Positions 13,401-22,481 of a DNA stretch of 34,473 nucleotides are shown in pieces. The notes beneath the pieces were generated by a model. The model worked only from the letters and a program-made list of their open reading frames with translations, was not told the origin of the DNA and did no database searches. Made by a program: the position numbers and the translations under genes. Source of the stretch: Oopsacas minuta (Eukaryota > Porifera > Hexactinellida > Lyssacinosida > Leucopsacidae); assembly GCA_024704765.1 (NCBI GenBank), contig JAKMXF010000074.1:1-34473 (forward strand), in the 5' to 3' direction. Within the stretch, counting starts at the first letter, position 1, and each line of letters starts with the position of its first letter.

Positions 13401-14107
13401 TCAAAAACGGATTTTCAATTTTGTATAGGAAGAATATTCGGATAAGAATTACGTCATATCCGACTTCTGCTATATATACGTGTATATACTACTTATGAAT
13501 AACATACCCAGGTTCTTGAGACAGTTTGAGAATTTACACACTTCATTCAGTAGCTGTTGATAAGTGTATTGGCTATTATCAGCTGGATCATTACCCTCCC
13601 TACAGAGAATTAATACTCAAACACAGGGTGATAGCAAGCTAATTAAACAAATCAGGTTTAGCCGGCCATCAGTTATTTCTATAAATATAAAGTCAAATAT
13701 GTCAAATTATAAGATCCCCATTTCCGTATGTCCTCAAGGCTCAAGCAGTGACTTTCATACATCAGACTACAATATTTCAGTTATTCGACCTAACTTGAAA
13801 TTCAAATACGAATGTGTTCGGATAACCTAGGGTACTGTGTCTAGTTAAGCTATAAAACTAACCAGTAGAATGCGATAACATCTCCTTTCCCATCCCTCAC
13901 GTGTCTATCCAGGCAATTGTAACATATGTTAGTAACAGCTCCTTTAAACCACTCAACAAATATACCTCCCTTGTTTACATCAAAATTATACTTCAGTACA
14001 CTCCCCTCTTTCCATCTCTGTTTCCAGTAGAACTGGTCTGCTATTTCTGACCAGAACTTTGTAGGTTCTTCTATTGAACGTTTGTACATGTGTCTGTACT
14101 CCTCCAT
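2782..14107 (-). CDS. ACSS: Acetyl-CoA synthetase, 18 coding exons
   Basis: Makes acetyl-CoA from acetate, ATP and CoA through acetyl-AMP. Exons in transcript order: 13863-14107, 13508-13599, 12830-12933, 12395-12467, 12250-12325, 11672-11774, 11037-11140, 10899-10973, 10448-10565, 10115-10248, 9762-9894, 4517-4573, 4365-4445, 4199-4307, 4001-4140, 3646-3705, 3418-3463, 2782-3011. All borders are GT/AG and phases agree, giving 660 codons with the TAG stop and no internal stop. Landmarks: [10 protein letters not shown] (exon 1), adenylate-forming loop [11 protein letters not shown] split across exons 7/8, [19 protein letters not shown] (9), [13 protein letters not shown] (10), VDTWWQTET (11), PGSATFPFFG (12/13), [16 protein letters not shown] (15), and the catalytic-lysine motif TRSGKIMRR (18). 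The 659-aa product is slightly shorter than typical animal ACSS2 (about 700). ATG 14107 has A at -3 and G at +4. The intron at 4574-9761 hosts another gene. Exon edges are by eye. Confidence 0.93.
3713..3826. repeat. Pogo/Tigger-like MITE copy in an ACSS intron
   Basis: Read on the minus strand, this stretch aligns with 13340-13461: both have GTAGAACTC-GTTA at one end, a shared TTGTATAGGAA block, then GGATAAG-ATTACGT. It ends a few bases from the splice acceptor of the 3646-3705 exon. The family is inferred from the TIR-like GAACTCGGTTA ends, and boundaries are approximate. Confidence 0.4.
4574..6820. other. ACSS large intron, part upstream of the nested GTPase gene
   Basis: No second gene is supported. 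Small open frames at 4943-5143 and 5623-5968 have no recognisable motif. 5720-5790 carries G-rich and C-rich runs of a kind seen again near 2560, 25850 and 32825. A copy of a short dispersed repeat (TCAAACGGCCATC) lies at 4745-4757, with relatives at 9520-9532 (other strand) and 12532-12550. Confidence 0.45.
6821..9166 (+). CDS. Membrane-anchored P-loop GTPase, AIG1/septin-like
   Basis: Intronless 781-codon gene lying wholly within an ACSS intron on the opposite strand. Residues 38-57 form a hydrophobic helix ([20 protein letters not shown]), followed by about 200 polar, low-complexity residues. The GTPase domain follows: P-loop GATGSGKT at 284-291, switch II/G3 DTPGFGD at 354-360, and TFAD at 431-434 where a G4 NKxD-like motif is expected. 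The tail is helical, coiled-coil-like from about 505, with a Cys/His cluster at about 575-625 (CIIC, CHNPC, CRVC, CSWEQH) that could bind zinc. This architecture matches a large uncharacterised family of fish and invertebrate GTPases related to AIG1/GIMAP and septins, several members of which are immune-linked. The specific role is unknown. Met35 (6923), just before the membrane helix, is an alternative start. The frame is intact. Confidence 0.85.
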   Translation: MLKQQALHVCITDTNAAQENIYRAIIGELFKERTMLIELLFTIIFICFVGGVFYIIQIQNDLIKHPRHSETQNENSFLKEFFIQQMKRTNTPTREEPVNKYSTNENATDMSGQAQNQQFSPPCGSSLNTCPIPPKQPEDPFASLPYSPSFVNPSPFDHKYPQKHELSRPETKIKWNPYSSTADEQDSNKGSKFSQFSSIFGKVLTSINKVTSSDKKDQQQESFEEKYVSGLLKRSTYLENVNTLKVYKLNLKKICCDTSTQLRKFEFGSSNLKKLNDKVIMIVGATGSGKTTLINTMINYVLGVQYEDKFRFRLVTDDTQDEISQAHSQTTWITAYTIHHQKGFKVDYTLTIIDTPGFGDTGGIRRDAEITKQIHNFFTTHGKKGIDHIDVVGFVVQSALPRLTFTQKYIFDQILSLFGKDIGENIYLMLTFADGKDPQVLNGIKEAHMPFKEYFKFNNSVIFDDVSEDEFASMFWQMGMKSFENFFCHFSRIKSKSLTQTRAVLEERERIETKVEGLQFEVKRGLNKLEQLKHEVEVVLQHEADLDRNKDFTYTVNEDIIVKQTLKPNTYVTNCIICNFTCHNPCGIPNDGEKYNCSAMDGGGKSNAKCRVCTKGCSWEQHKNMQYYFTTNRNTVTKTSDDLKKRYQDATGKVKSANQIILEMVNEFEAVQVVILGITEVLRKSINKLNEIALKPNPLSAAEYISILIESEKSSAEPGWQDRVEHLNGVKVKIESLAAIEKQGFDPFEEYKRKIQEERNNTEGVWCAVAGYLQKIQYWKV
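9167..9761. other. ACSS large intron, part downstream of the GTPase gene
   Basis: No gene seen. A short perfect hairpin CCCCG-AAGG-CGGGG lies at 9301-9314. 9500-9545 holds an inverted, diverged copy of the repeat found at 4745 and 12530. Confidence 0.4.
10314..10367. repeat. Short interspersed repeat, copy 1
   Basis: About 54 bases starting AACAGAAGGATATGTTATTC, nearly identical to 21784-21838 (two substitutions and one indel by eye). Flanks are unrelated. It lies in an ACSS intron. Confidence 0.8.
10389..10419. repeat. (CA)n microsatellite
   Basis: About 15 uninterrupted CA dinucleotides in an ACSS intron. Confidence 0.98.
11352..11474 (+). mobile_element. Helitron-like 3' end with serial mini-hairpins
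   Basis: Four GC-rich mini-hairpins: GGCGC-TTA-GTGCC (11352-11364), GGTCGC-GTA-GCGACC (11375-11389), GCTGT-CGT-ACAGC (11437-11449), and CTAGC...GC-GAA-GC...GCTAG (11453-11473). The last ends in CTAG followed by T, as expected at Helitron 3' termini (hairpin, then CTRR, inserted before T). No transposase is present, so this would be a non-autonomous copy. The hairpins are seen directly; the Helitron name is inference. Confidence 0.45.
11573..11613 (+). mobile_element. Second, degenerate Helitron-like 3' end
   Basis: TCGTGAAGCGACGCGAC followed by AAAGCAAGCAAAGCACGCTAG, ending CTAG before T. This is a decayed copy of the terminus that ends at 11473. The two ends are 139 bases apart in the same orientation. 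Confidence 0.35.
13245..13461. repeat. Pogo/Tigger-like MITE copies in ACSS intron 2
   Basis: Two CAGTAGAACTCG-like ends occur in direct order (13245 on, and 13340 on). The motif CGAATATTCTTCCTATACAA at about 13316 recurs inverted at 13420-13440. The second copy resembles 3713-3826 on the other strand. Names and limits are tentative. Confidence 0.4.
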
Positions 14108-14207
14108 GCTTTGTGTGTGACTCCTGAGTTACCTCGGAAGAGGGAGAGTACACTTCTCCTGTTATGTGTGAAGCCATCACAATTCTCAAATACAGTATTT
14201 TAAGCAT

Positions 14208-14590
14208 TATAATTGTATATCTTCTTGCCATTTTGTACTTGAGCAGTACCAATGCAGGTAATTACCTCTAAAGACAACCCTTTCGGTGAGAAGCAATAGC
14301 GTCGTACATTTTTGCCGCCTAAAAGCCTCAATTCAGGGCAGTGACCTGGAAAAACCATTAATTAATGCTCTGGATACTGTATAAGTTAAAATGAAAGAGT
14401 GCATTTCGCCAGAATTGGCATGATCTCGACCTATGAGCATTTTGATAGATCTTAAAAAGTGAACCCCGAAATATGGCTTATTGTATTTGTAATGAGGTAT
14501 GTCATGCTTTAAATGGCCCCAGACCAGTTATGGCATGACAGATCTACTTTCATTATTGACATAATTTTTAATGCTCTGTAAATTTTTTCT
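14208..14590. other. Spacer upstream of ACSS
   Basis: No motif recognised on either strand. It would contain the ACSS promoter (minus strand) and possibly the lost front of the integrase-type relic that begins at about 14600 on the plus strand. Confidence 0.4.
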
Positions 14591-14603
14591 ATTATAGAGA
14601 GAT

Positions 14604-14848
14604 TTCACCAAGACACAAACTTCGAAATAGTGCTAAGGATGGAAGAAAGGGCGATAAATTTCGAATGAGGTATCTTGGGCCATATGATTTTCCAGGATTT
14701 GGGAAAGGGAGTCTTCAAGCTTCGCAATCTTGTGACCAGCATTGTCCTAAAGAAGAGTCAGAATATCACCCGTCTAAAGCTATACCACAAGAAAAATGTT
14801 AAATGCTCACTACCTTTACAGGAGCTGTACAGAATGAGAAATTCATAA
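14604..14848 (+). pseudogene. Integrase GPY/F module, decayed (Ginger/Gypsy-type)
   Basis: In one frame the stretch reads KLRNSAKDGRKGDKF, then RMRYLGPYDF. After a frame change near 14690 it continues DLGKGVFKLRNLVTSIVLKK, then RLKLYHKK, to a stop at about 14848. This is the C-terminal GPY/F (SH3-like) module found after the catalytic core of Gypsy-type and Ginger-type integrases, with its typical Leu-Gly-Pro-Tyr, LGKG and RLK features. An AG acceptor-like site sits just before it. No integrase core is visible upstream, so this is a relic exon. Together with the Ulp1-like relic about 0.7 kb downstream it suggests a Ginger1-like transposon gene. The module call is good; the element class is inferred. 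Confidence 0.6.
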
Positions 14849-15236
14849 TTTCGTGTAAGAATTTCCTTTTAATTAATGTTAGTTGTTGGAAAATTATATT
14901 ATTTTGGACAATTGACAATAATCTTAATATTATTTTGGCTATAATATCCTATCTATTATTATAACCAATTTGAATTTATGGATACTTTCTTTTTCAGACT
15001 AAATCTCGTCATTTGGGCACAAATATAGAAACCAAACCCAAATTGTAAAACCTGGTAAAGAACCATTTTGGGAAGGATCTCAAAGAAGCACCTTATACCT
15101 CAGTTGATAGTAATGAGAGCTCAAGTAACTACTTTACTATCTCCATCCGTTTATGTTCCTAATCTGCAGAAAATATTATATACAATATCCATACGAAATT
15201 GTATATATTTCTGAACTTTGCAAATGTTGAATACTA

Positions 15237-15238
<2 letters not shown>

Positions 15239-15285
<47 letters not shown>

Positions 15286-15295
15286 TATTATTATT
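15239..15295. repeat. (ATT)n microsatellite
   Basis: About 19 ATT units with one interruption (ACT). Confidence 0.97.
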
Positions 15296-15570
15296 AACTA
15301 AAGAGTAAATGTATAAGATTTACTAGTAGGTAGACAACAACAAAATTATGTTTCGTCAGCTCATCAGTACAAACACAGCAACAGTACCAAATTAACTGAT
15401 TGCTGCTAATCTATTATTATTATTGTATTTTAGATTTATCTCCCCTATTAATTTCTTTATTAGGAGTCCATACATGATATAACGTCATCCAATCCACCTT
15501 CACACCATCTCCATTCTGGGCATACAGTCTAAATCTTAATCCAGATAATGAGCTGGAATTACTTACGGAC

Positions 15571-15962
15571 TTTGGTTAACAGATAAACACATTGTTGTAA
15601 CTCAAAAATTGCAATACAGCAACATCCAAATTCTAATTGACTTGAAGAACCCCTCATTCTATCTGAAAAGCTTGTGTTTAAGTCACCTTCAATTTAATTT
15701 GTCCAGACAGTCAACCTAGGTAAGACACATTGGGCATGTGTTTCAACTTTCAAGCTTCAATTGTAGATGTTTATTATAGCATTCCAACATGCTCTCTTGG
15801 TTCGTTATCCCTGAGGAAACAGGTAGCCGGATATTAGGAAAACCTGGTTTTGAATTACATTTGTTGAAACAAAGACAATCAGGGGATCAGATTGTGGAGT
15901 GTTTTCTATAGCCTTTGTTAAGGCATTGACCCACTTGCATGTTCCTTTGAATAAACAGGAAT
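15571..15962 (+). pseudogene. Ulp1/C48-type cysteine protease relic
   Basis: Pieces of a transposon-type Ulp1 protease lie in order but in different frames. WLTDKHIVVTQKLQ (15575 on) matches the substrate-groove start usually written WLxDxxI. HWACVSTF (about 15730) holds the catalytic His-Trp. IVDVYYSIPT (about 15765) holds the Asp of the V-Y-D-S-like motif. GSDCGVFSIAFVKALTHLHV (about 15878-15937) holds the nucleophile Cys in the SDCG box. At least two frameshifts and stops separate them. Such domains deubiquitinate or deSUMOylate in host proteins, but this type with QxxxSDCGVFAIAFA is typical of transposon-encoded proteins. A Tc1 element interrupts the sequence 30 bases downstream. Not functional as read. 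Confidence 0.6.
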
Positions 15963-16204
15963 GAGGACGTATCTGCATTGCTGCCTAGTACAGGGTGTAT
16001 CATATGTCTTGGCGGGTATGAATTCATAATGTATAAAGTTGATTTAACCAAACCACAATTTATTATTGAATTATATTTGTCTTACACTTAACTACGAAGT
16101 CTATCTATTAAAATACACCTCTTTATAAATACTTTCACTTTGATTTGTATTTTTAACTCATTTTTTGTATTTCTCTTATCTTTTTGAAATATGAATGTCA
16201 AAGA

Positions 16205-16527
16205 TGTTTGTAACATCACTACACGTCTTGGCTAAGATATTATCTCGATAGTAGGCTCCATTTATCGTTTGTTTTTGGAGGAATGATGTGTAATTCTGAG
16301 AGAGCCCTGTGAGACATCATACCCCAGACTTGTATTTTTGTGGGAAATTTCATCTGAACGATTGGTTCAATGTTATTTGAATTCCGAGCCCAGATACGAT
16401 CGTTTTGACGATTTGGCATGGAGAATACTTGGAAAGGTGATTCATCTGACGACAACACCTTTTTCCAGTCACCAATTGTCCAATTTATGTGATCTTTAGC
16501 GAACTGGAGGCGTTTATCCTTCATTTT
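16205..16527 (-). repeat. Inverted duplicate of the transposase mid-domain
   Basis: The minus-strand reading starts MKDKRLQFAKDHINWTIGDW. It is the inverted copy of 16888-17210, equal in length (323 bp) and about 95% identical by eye. Arm spacing is 360 bp. Confidence 0.92.
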
Positions 16528-16557
16528 CTGTCATGGGTTGTCCATTCGCCTGGAAGC

Positions 16558-17515
16558 AATTGCATGTTGAAAACTGGAATTGAGCAGAAGATTGTCGCTT
16601 CAAGGCTAGGTGTCGGTTTGAGGTCGATACAAAGGTGGTGGCATAACGAGAAACATGGAAAAGACCAAATACTAAACTCCGTCCTGGTAGGATTCCAACC
16701 ATGAAAAAGGTCTGCAAGATAGCCATCTCAAAATCTCTAGGGAAGAGGGGGAAGTCAACACGTAAACTTGCACGTATTCTCAATGGTAAGGGATATTCTA
16801 TCTCGCATTCAAGTATATATCGCTATTTGACCAATTCTTTGGGAGTAAAATCATTCAAACTCCCTAAAATACCTCGATTGACACATTAAAATGAAGGATA
16901 AACACCTCCAGTTCGCTAAAGATCACATAAAATGGACAATTGGTGACTGGAAAAAGGTGTTGTCGTCAGATGAATCACCTTTCCAAGTATTCTCCATACC
17001 AAATCGTCAAAACGATCGTATCTGGGCTCGGAATTCAAATAACATTGAACCTATCGTTCAGATGAAAATTTCCCACAAAAATCCAAGTCTGGGGTATGAT
17101 GTCTCACAGGGCTCTCTCAGAATTACACATCATTCCTCCGAAACAAATGACAAATGGAGCCCACTATCGAGATAATATCTTAGCCAAGACGTGTAGTGAT
17201 GCTACAAACAGAACTGCAAATACAGGTTCTATTCTGGAGAGATCAATGCTTGCTGACATGTCTGATTTGCTATTCATGCAGGATGGTGCCCCTCATCACA
17301 CTTCGAACTTGAAACAGAGATGGTGTGTAGAACACTTTCCTCGGTTTTGGAAGAAGGTTGAGTGGCCTGGTAACTCGCCACATTTAAACCCGATTGAAAA
17401 CCTCTGGTCAATATTGAAAGATCGTGTTGGACAAATGGCAAATGCTACTAAGCTGGAAGACTTAATTCTACAAGTCAAATCCGCATGGACTGATATAGAC
17501 CCTGATATTCTATAA
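16558..17515 (+). pseudogene. Tc1/mariner transposase, frameshifted, DD37E spacing
   Basis: Read across frames the order is as follows. First helix-turn-helix: IEQKIVASRLGVGLRSIQRW (16585 on). Link: RPGRIPTMKK. Second helix-turn-helix: STRKLARILNGKGYSISHSS (16750 on). Then KDKHLQFAKDHIKWTIGDWK and the catalytic block: VLSSDES (first Asp), LFMQDGAPHHTS (second Asp, about 17280) and HLNPIENLW (Glu, about 17396). 37 residues separate the second Asp from the Glu, so this is DD37E type. Frame breaks lie near 16680, at 16887-16890 (TAA) and near 17080. The inverted duplicate at 16205-16527 keeps the intact frame MKFPTKIQVWGMMSHRALSE through the third break. The enzyme cut and joined the element at TA; this copy cannot. 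Confidence 0.88.
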
Positions 17516-17879
17516 AATTTAGTTTGTAGTATGCCAATTAGGATACAACTTGTATTAGATAGGAATGGTGGTTATATTGGCAAATAATTGGGACAAATAC
17601 TCGATAACGGAAAATTCTATTCACATTTTACTGACCCGCCAAGACATATGATACACCCTGTACAATTGAATCTGACACTGTTTCCACCTTCAAACAAAGC
17701 CACTGAAGGAAGTGCACTAACAGGTGGCAGAGGAAGATAATAGTTTGTTAACACTGATAGTCAAGCTACGAGTAGAAATTAGTATTTTGTACAGTACTTT
17801 TATCACTTCTTTTCATATTAGTGTATCTCTCCTAATTAACAAGAAATTTAGTAATCATGAATTAGAAATAATGTAGATG

Positions 17880-18110
17880 TAGTTATTTTCCATGTTTAGG
17901 GATAGGACTGGGAACCCGGGAGGAAAGTGTTACTTCTAGGTACATAAAGTAAACAAAGTTCAAAATTGTGGTTGTAAACATGCTTTCAATGGTTATACTG
18001 AGATAATCGAGCATGCTGAGTCCGAATATGATATTGTAAACAGCATTTATATTATTAAATCTCAATTGTTGTTTGTCTGTTTGTATGTCCGTTGATATGT
18101 AAATATGTTG
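17880..18110. repeat. Helitron-like dispersed repeat, copy A
   Basis: Shares with 33790-33950 the series AGGTACATAAAGTAA, TATACTGAG-TAATCGAG, ATGCTGAGTCCGAATAT, and TATTATTAAATCTCAATTGT then TTGTTTGTCTGTTTG. The last resembles Helitron 5' ends (TCTATATTATTAAA with TGTCTG runs). The full element limits are unknown. Confidence 0.6.
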
Positions 18111-18425
18111 TTGTTGTTAAGAATACGCCTGCTCTCAACGGCTACAAAGGGTTGATCTTACAAAATAATTCAATAATATCTATGCGGAAAATTATATCTA
18201 GGACCCTATATTTAGTATTTTAAGAACTTATTATATCAGTCTAGTGTATTTTGATTTTGATTAGTTTCAAACAGGGTCCCAGAAATAATGCTAGGACCCT
18301 AGGGCACTGAGAATAACACCTCTTTATATGCCATATAAGTATATTTGTGAATTACATTGTTCTAAATATATCTATATTATAACTCTTAAAGGGCCCGTCA
18401 ATTTGGAGAATAATGGATACCTTGA

Positions 18426-18471
18426 GGCGGAATGCGCCGAGTTCATCGCGAAGCGACGAGCCAAAGGCTCG
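18426..18471. repeat. Triple mini-hairpin, copy 1
   Basis: GGCGG-AAT-GCGCC (18426-18438, one mismatched pair), TCGC-GAA-GCGA (18446-18456) and CGAGCC-AAA-GGCTCG (18457-18471): three stems with three-base loops at fixed spacing, repeated almost base for base at 33962-34007. An uninterrupted TA run follows (18474-18495). Confidence 0.9.
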
Positions 18472-18589
18472 TTTATATATATATATATATATATTGCGCA
18501 ATTACCTTATTGTTAAAATATCCTAATAAAATATATATAGGATGTATACGTCATTTAAGGATATATGAAACATCTATTAAATACAGAGT

Positions 18590-20293
18590 TTATTTTTTGA
18601 AGAAACTAGCCATGAACTTGTGTACCTCAACAACAACAGAATTGCACTGAATCATTCTCAGTGAGTTACAAAGTTTCTTATAGGTAGCATTATCATCTTG
18701 GTTCCTCCAAGCTACTATCATTTTAACTTTAACTTCCTGTAACCCATCTCTCTCCCAATCATACTCAATCTCACTAATCTTACCTTCCTTCAGACCCAGC
18801 TGTCTAGCTAAGAATTTCCATTCACTCTTCTGTAAACCTTCACTTACGATACAGCCCAACTCCCCAATTTCATTACCGATATCCTCATCCAAGCAGGAAA
18901 CCAAATTCGGATCAATGCTGCAATTGATAATTTTCCTTGGTAAATAATCGCTATGTATATCAACATAGTTGAATGGGTTCTTCATGCCAGGACGGAGCTT
19001 GATCTCTCTCATTCTACAGAATACTTTCGTAAAATCTGGAGATCTCAGGCTGAACCTTAAGTGGGCTGGAGAATCAGGAATTTCTTTGAAATAATAAATT
19101 TCATTTCCATTGATAGGGCTAGGAAATAATCTTTCAGGAGTGTAACTCATGTAACAATCATGAATAACTATTGGTATTAGTTTCTTTGTAAACTTAGGAT
19201 TCAATAAGTTGGAATACACTACGCTACCAGAGAAGAAGAGAGTACGATTATCATGACTAATCGGCTGGTTCTGTCCGTCTGTCATTAGTGCTTTTAGTAT
19301 GGGAGACCCTACTATCATAGTGTAATCACAGTTCTCAATACAATTCACAATCCATTGGTTGAGTGACAGATCACCTTGAATGAAATACAGATCACTCTCA
19401 ACTACAAATCCCATCTGATATAGGATGTCTGTAAGTCTGAAGAGGTAAGGGTCTCCCTCTGAGTATCCCTCGTGAGCACACAGTATAAATACAGATACCT
19501 CTTTGTGTAGAGGAGATGGAATAGCTAGTTCAAGGTCTGGTACTGGCTCGAACTGCGGGAATTTCAATATTTTAGATAAACGATCGATGTATTTCGGACT
19601 TCCGACTTTAGAATTTGATTTGTTAAACTTGGTTTGATTGAACTGTAACCTTAGAGACTCCATTGACTCTACCATACTGTAATTAAGCTTACAGCTGCTT
19701 ACCAGCTGTTTACTCAGATGTTCTGTCCACCAAGACACCTCTCCATGATACGAGCCATATCCATACTCTGTAGAGAAGCACAGTATGTAATCTCCCCCTG
19801 ATATATTCCCCAATGTATCCATAACGTAATCTCTCTCAGGTCCATACATGTGTGTGCATTCAAATAAAAACATTTTAGGTATGCCTACTAGTAAGTCATT
19901 AATGTCCTGTATCAACTGTACTATGCTGGTTACACCCCATGGCATTATGAAGTTGTTGTCAATAATGAAACCGGTGTAGTAGAAAATAAACCAGTCTACT
20001 CTCTGTTTATCTAGTTGGAATATTTCTATCTCTCTAGGCAATTGAGTGAGAAGCTTATCAGCTCTGCTTCCGTCAAAGTTTACGATATTTTCATCAGTAT
20101 TAGTCGTGTCTATCTGTCTTACTGTGAAGCCGAGTGAATGTAGAGACGAGGTAATACATTTAATATTAGCCTTGTTTGGGATAATCTCATTAGCTCCGTC
20201 AATACGATAGATACCCTCCGTTAGGACTGAGAACCCTTTAAAGTCGCTACCATCCCCCAAATCACTTAGATAGAAACTCTGTAGCATTTCCAT
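18590..20293 (-). CDS. Caspase-like (pseudo-enzyme) + SEFIR/TIR-like + death domain protein
   Basis: Single-exon gene, 567 aa, starting ATG 20293 and ending TAA. Residues about 40-205 have a caspase fold. The large-subunit strand DWFIFYYTGFI (100-110) aligns with the FYYSGHG His box, but the His position reads Phe109. The KMFLFECTHM box (140-149) keeps Cys146. The small-subunit strand DYILCFSTEYGYGSY (168-182) is followed by a helix WWTEHLSKQL. Residues about 265-400 resemble SEFIR/TIR: VSVFILCAHEG, LTDILYQMGFVVESD, QWIVNCIENCDYTMIVGSP and KKLIPIVI. Residues about 468-563 resemble a death domain (FLARQLGLKEGKISEIEYDW and MIVAWRNQD). It has no signal peptide or membrane segment and is presumably cytosolic. 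Death domains and SEFIR recruit like partners, so a signalling scaffold in cell death or immunity is likely. Catalysis is doubtful because the dyad is incomplete. Confidence 0.82.
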   Translation of the reverse strand: MEMLQSFYLSDLGDGSDFKGFSVLTEGIYRIDGANEIIPNKANIKCITSSLHSLGFTVRQIDTTNTDENIVNFDGSRADKLLTQLPREIEIFQLDKQRVDWFIFYYTGFIIDNNFIMPWGVTSIVQLIQDINDLLVGIPKMFLFECTHMYGPERDYVMDTLGNISGGDYILCFSTEYGYGSYHGEVSWWTEHLSKQLVSSCKLNYSMVESMESLRLQFNQTKFNKSNSKVGSPKYIDRLSKILKFPQFEPVPDLELAIPSPLHKEVSVFILCAHEGYSEGDPYLFRLTDILYQMGFVVESDLYFIQGDLSLNQWIVNCIENCDYTMIVGSPILKALMTDGQNQPISHDNRTLFFSGSVVYSNLLNPKFTKKLIPIVIHDCYMSYTPERLFPSPINGNEIYYFKEIPDSPAHLRFSLRSPDFTKVFCRMREIKLRPGMKNPFNYVDIHSDYLPRKIINCSIDPNLVSCLDEDIGNEIGELGCIVSEGLQKSEWKFLARQLGLKEGKISEIEYDWERDGLQEVKVKMIVAWRNQDDNATYKKLCNSLRMIQCNSVVVEVHKFMASFFKK

Positions 20294-20499
20294 TAGAATT
20301 GTTATTAGATAAATCTCTGTTTATTATTATATACTGAATATTCTAAGAATTTATCCCTTCCATATTATATGACATCATAATTATATGTTGTGCAACCACT
20401 GTGAAGAAGTCTCAATTAAGTAATAAGAAATTAAAATAGTCTGGATCAGATTACAACCAATGGGTTTATCTAAAGCTTATGGATTATATGTTTAATAAG

Positions 20500-20759
20500 T
20501 GCCGTTTCGCTTGCTTGCGCTGCTTGACTTGCAAACACTGTGTTTACATGAGACTGGGCACTTCATACCTCGAATTTAGTAAAGTATAAAATTGCAAAAT
20601 GAATTAATAAATATATCTCTCAATTATTTGTTAAGTTTTAAATTTACATATAAGAAAGTTGATAAAGCGAAATTCGGATTGAGCGTACTCAAATACACAT
20701 GTATAGCTGTTAAGAGCAATCTCTAAGTATATTTCGATATTTCAATTATTTGTTTACTC
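20500..20759 (-). repeat. Helitron-like dispersed repeat, copy B (first part)
   Basis: On the minus strand it contains GAGTACGCTCAATCCGAATT and AAACTTAACAAAT-like blocks shared with 33470-33720. It is split from its continuation at 21678-21780 by the foldback element at 20762-21675. Confidence 0.65.
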
Positions 20760-20761
20760 TA

Positions 20762-21675
20762 CAGTCAAGGGACAAAAGTATTCGACCACACAAATATATT
20801 GTCATAAATTGTATACTCTTTCCCGCTCCTATATATTGTGTAGTCTATATTCGTAGCTGCAATCTAGTAATTTCCATAGAATAACATATGTTTTTCAAGA
20901 ATTTCAAAAAAATATTTTCGATTTACACTTTCTGAAGGTGTTAATTATGAATAATTATTAGATAATTATTGATAATCAAATATGTGGTAATTCAAAGCCT
21001 ATTAAGAATCTATAATTTCTGACTCGATATTTGAATTCTACGTAGGCGAGTTACCCCAGATTGAAATTTCCAATCGAATTGAACAACTTTTACTAAAGTT
21101 ATAGAAGAATTTCAATTTGTCCCACTTGTGCCACTTTTTGAAAAAGTAGCACAGGTGGCAGGAAAAAGCGCCACTACAAGGAAATCAACTAGGGTTAGGA
21201 GGAATAAGTCAAAGTACTATTTTCGAATGATATGACTATGCTAACCCTTGAATTACAAAATAACTTCTTGGTAGCGGCCACTTGTGCCACCTTGGGCAAA
21301 AGGTGGCACAAATGGCACAAATTGAAATTCATCTATAACTCTGGTAAAAATTGTTCAATCCGATTGGAAATTTCAATCTGGGGTAACTCGCCTACGTAGA
21401 ATTCAAATATCAAGTCAGAAATTATAGATTCTTAATAGGCTTTGAATTACCACATATTTGATTATCAATAATTATCTAATAATTATTCATAATTAACACC
21501 TTCAGAAAGTGTAAATCGAAAATATTTTTTTGAAATTCTTGAAAAACATATGTTATTCTATGGAAATTACTAGATTGCAGCTACGAATATAGACTACACA
21601 ATATATAGGAGCGGGAAAGAGTATACAATTTATGACAATATATTTGTGTGGTCGAATACTTTTGTCCCTTTACTG
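20762..21675. mobile_element. Foldback Tc1-type non-autonomous element
   Basis: Arms of about 373 bp (20762-21134 and 21302-21675) are nearly identical inverted repeats. The ends read CAGTCAAGGGACAAAAGTAT and CAGTAAAGGGACAAAAGTAT, flanked by TA on both sides (20760-20761, 21676-21677). The 167-bp centre carries no reading frame. The ends are of Tc1 type, so mobilisation in trans by a Tc1 transposase is likely. Its terminal sequence differs from the Tc1 element at 15991. Confidence 0.93.
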
Positions 21676-21677
21676 TA

Positions 21678-21780
21678 TATTCATAAAAACAAATAAATTC
21701 ACATATGATTAATTCGAAAGTGTGAAAATCGGAATCAGCATACTTGATTACCCCAATGTAATTGTTTACTTTCCAATAGT
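21678..21780 (-). repeat. Helitron-like dispersed repeat, copy B (second part)
   Basis: The reverse strand matches 33470-33540 (ATCCGATTTTCACAC-TTT, ATTAATCATATG, TTTTTATGAATA). Joined to 20500-20759 it rebuilds an empty site with a single TA. Confidence 0.7.
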
Positions 21781-21783
21781 GTC

Positions 21784-21838
21784 AACAGAAGGATATGTTA
21801 TTCTCTATATTATATACGCAGATCTTCTTCCCTATTAT
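21784..21838. repeat. Short interspersed repeat, copy 2
   Basis: Partner of 10314-10367, same orientation, nearly identical. It lies immediately beyond the Helitron-like repeat. Confidence 0.8.
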
Positions 21839-22481
21839 GTAAATCCTGATAAATTGAACTTACACAATTAGAGTATATTTCTTACATCGTATTTAAACAC
21901 TCTTATATTACAGAAAAATTTATTGATTTTATTCTAAAGTTATAATTGAGAATACTCAGAGTACATAATCCTTTCATTATTGATTAAGGAAGATAGTCCT
22001 AAAATTAATCAATTACTTTGATCTCGAAAAACTTCCCATAGCTTAGTTGGCTTTTGATAGATTATATTGGACATAGAGCTAGTGGTGTTTTAGTTCCTCC
22101 GTAATTAACCCTACAGCAAAATTTCCAAACAAACTTATTGGATATAGTGTTAATCACAGATCCACAGTCCTACAAAACATTCGATTTTAATTGAAGAACC
22201 AAAATTGTCAAATCCTAAATCCTAAAATGCAAGAACATTTGTTCAATACAAAAACGATATTCTACTTAAGAATACGAATCCACCTACCACATATGTATCT
22301 AGCTTCATTGTATGAAATTTCGTTAGAAATTAATGAATTTGAGTTATTCCAAAACAATAGTGACCTTACCAAAGTGTGCTAAATAAATAAGCCCGCCCAC
22401 AATCTACAATACGGAAATTGTATCTGAACATTTCTAAAACAGAAAATCCTACATATATTGTGGTACTATATATAATGATTG
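21839..22481. other. Spacer 3' of the MYBBP1A gene
   Basis: A 63-codon frame at 22191-22382 has no recognisable motif. Nothing else is seen. Confidence 0.45.

Larger units (their letters stand above)
15991..17660 (+). mobile_element. Tc1/mariner element with perfect 27-bp TIRs, dead
   Basis: The termini are exact inverted repeats (15991-16017 and 17634-17660; begins CAGGGTGTATCATATGTCTT) flanked by TA on both sides (15989-15990, 17661-17662), the Tc1/mariner target duplication. Length is 1670 bp. It holds a broken transposase on the plus strand plus a 323-bp inverted copy of part of that gene (16205-16527 against 16888-17210). It sits inside the Ulp1-like relic region, so it is the younger insertion. 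Perfect TIRs with a corrupted gene suggest mobilisation in trans. Confidence 0.95.
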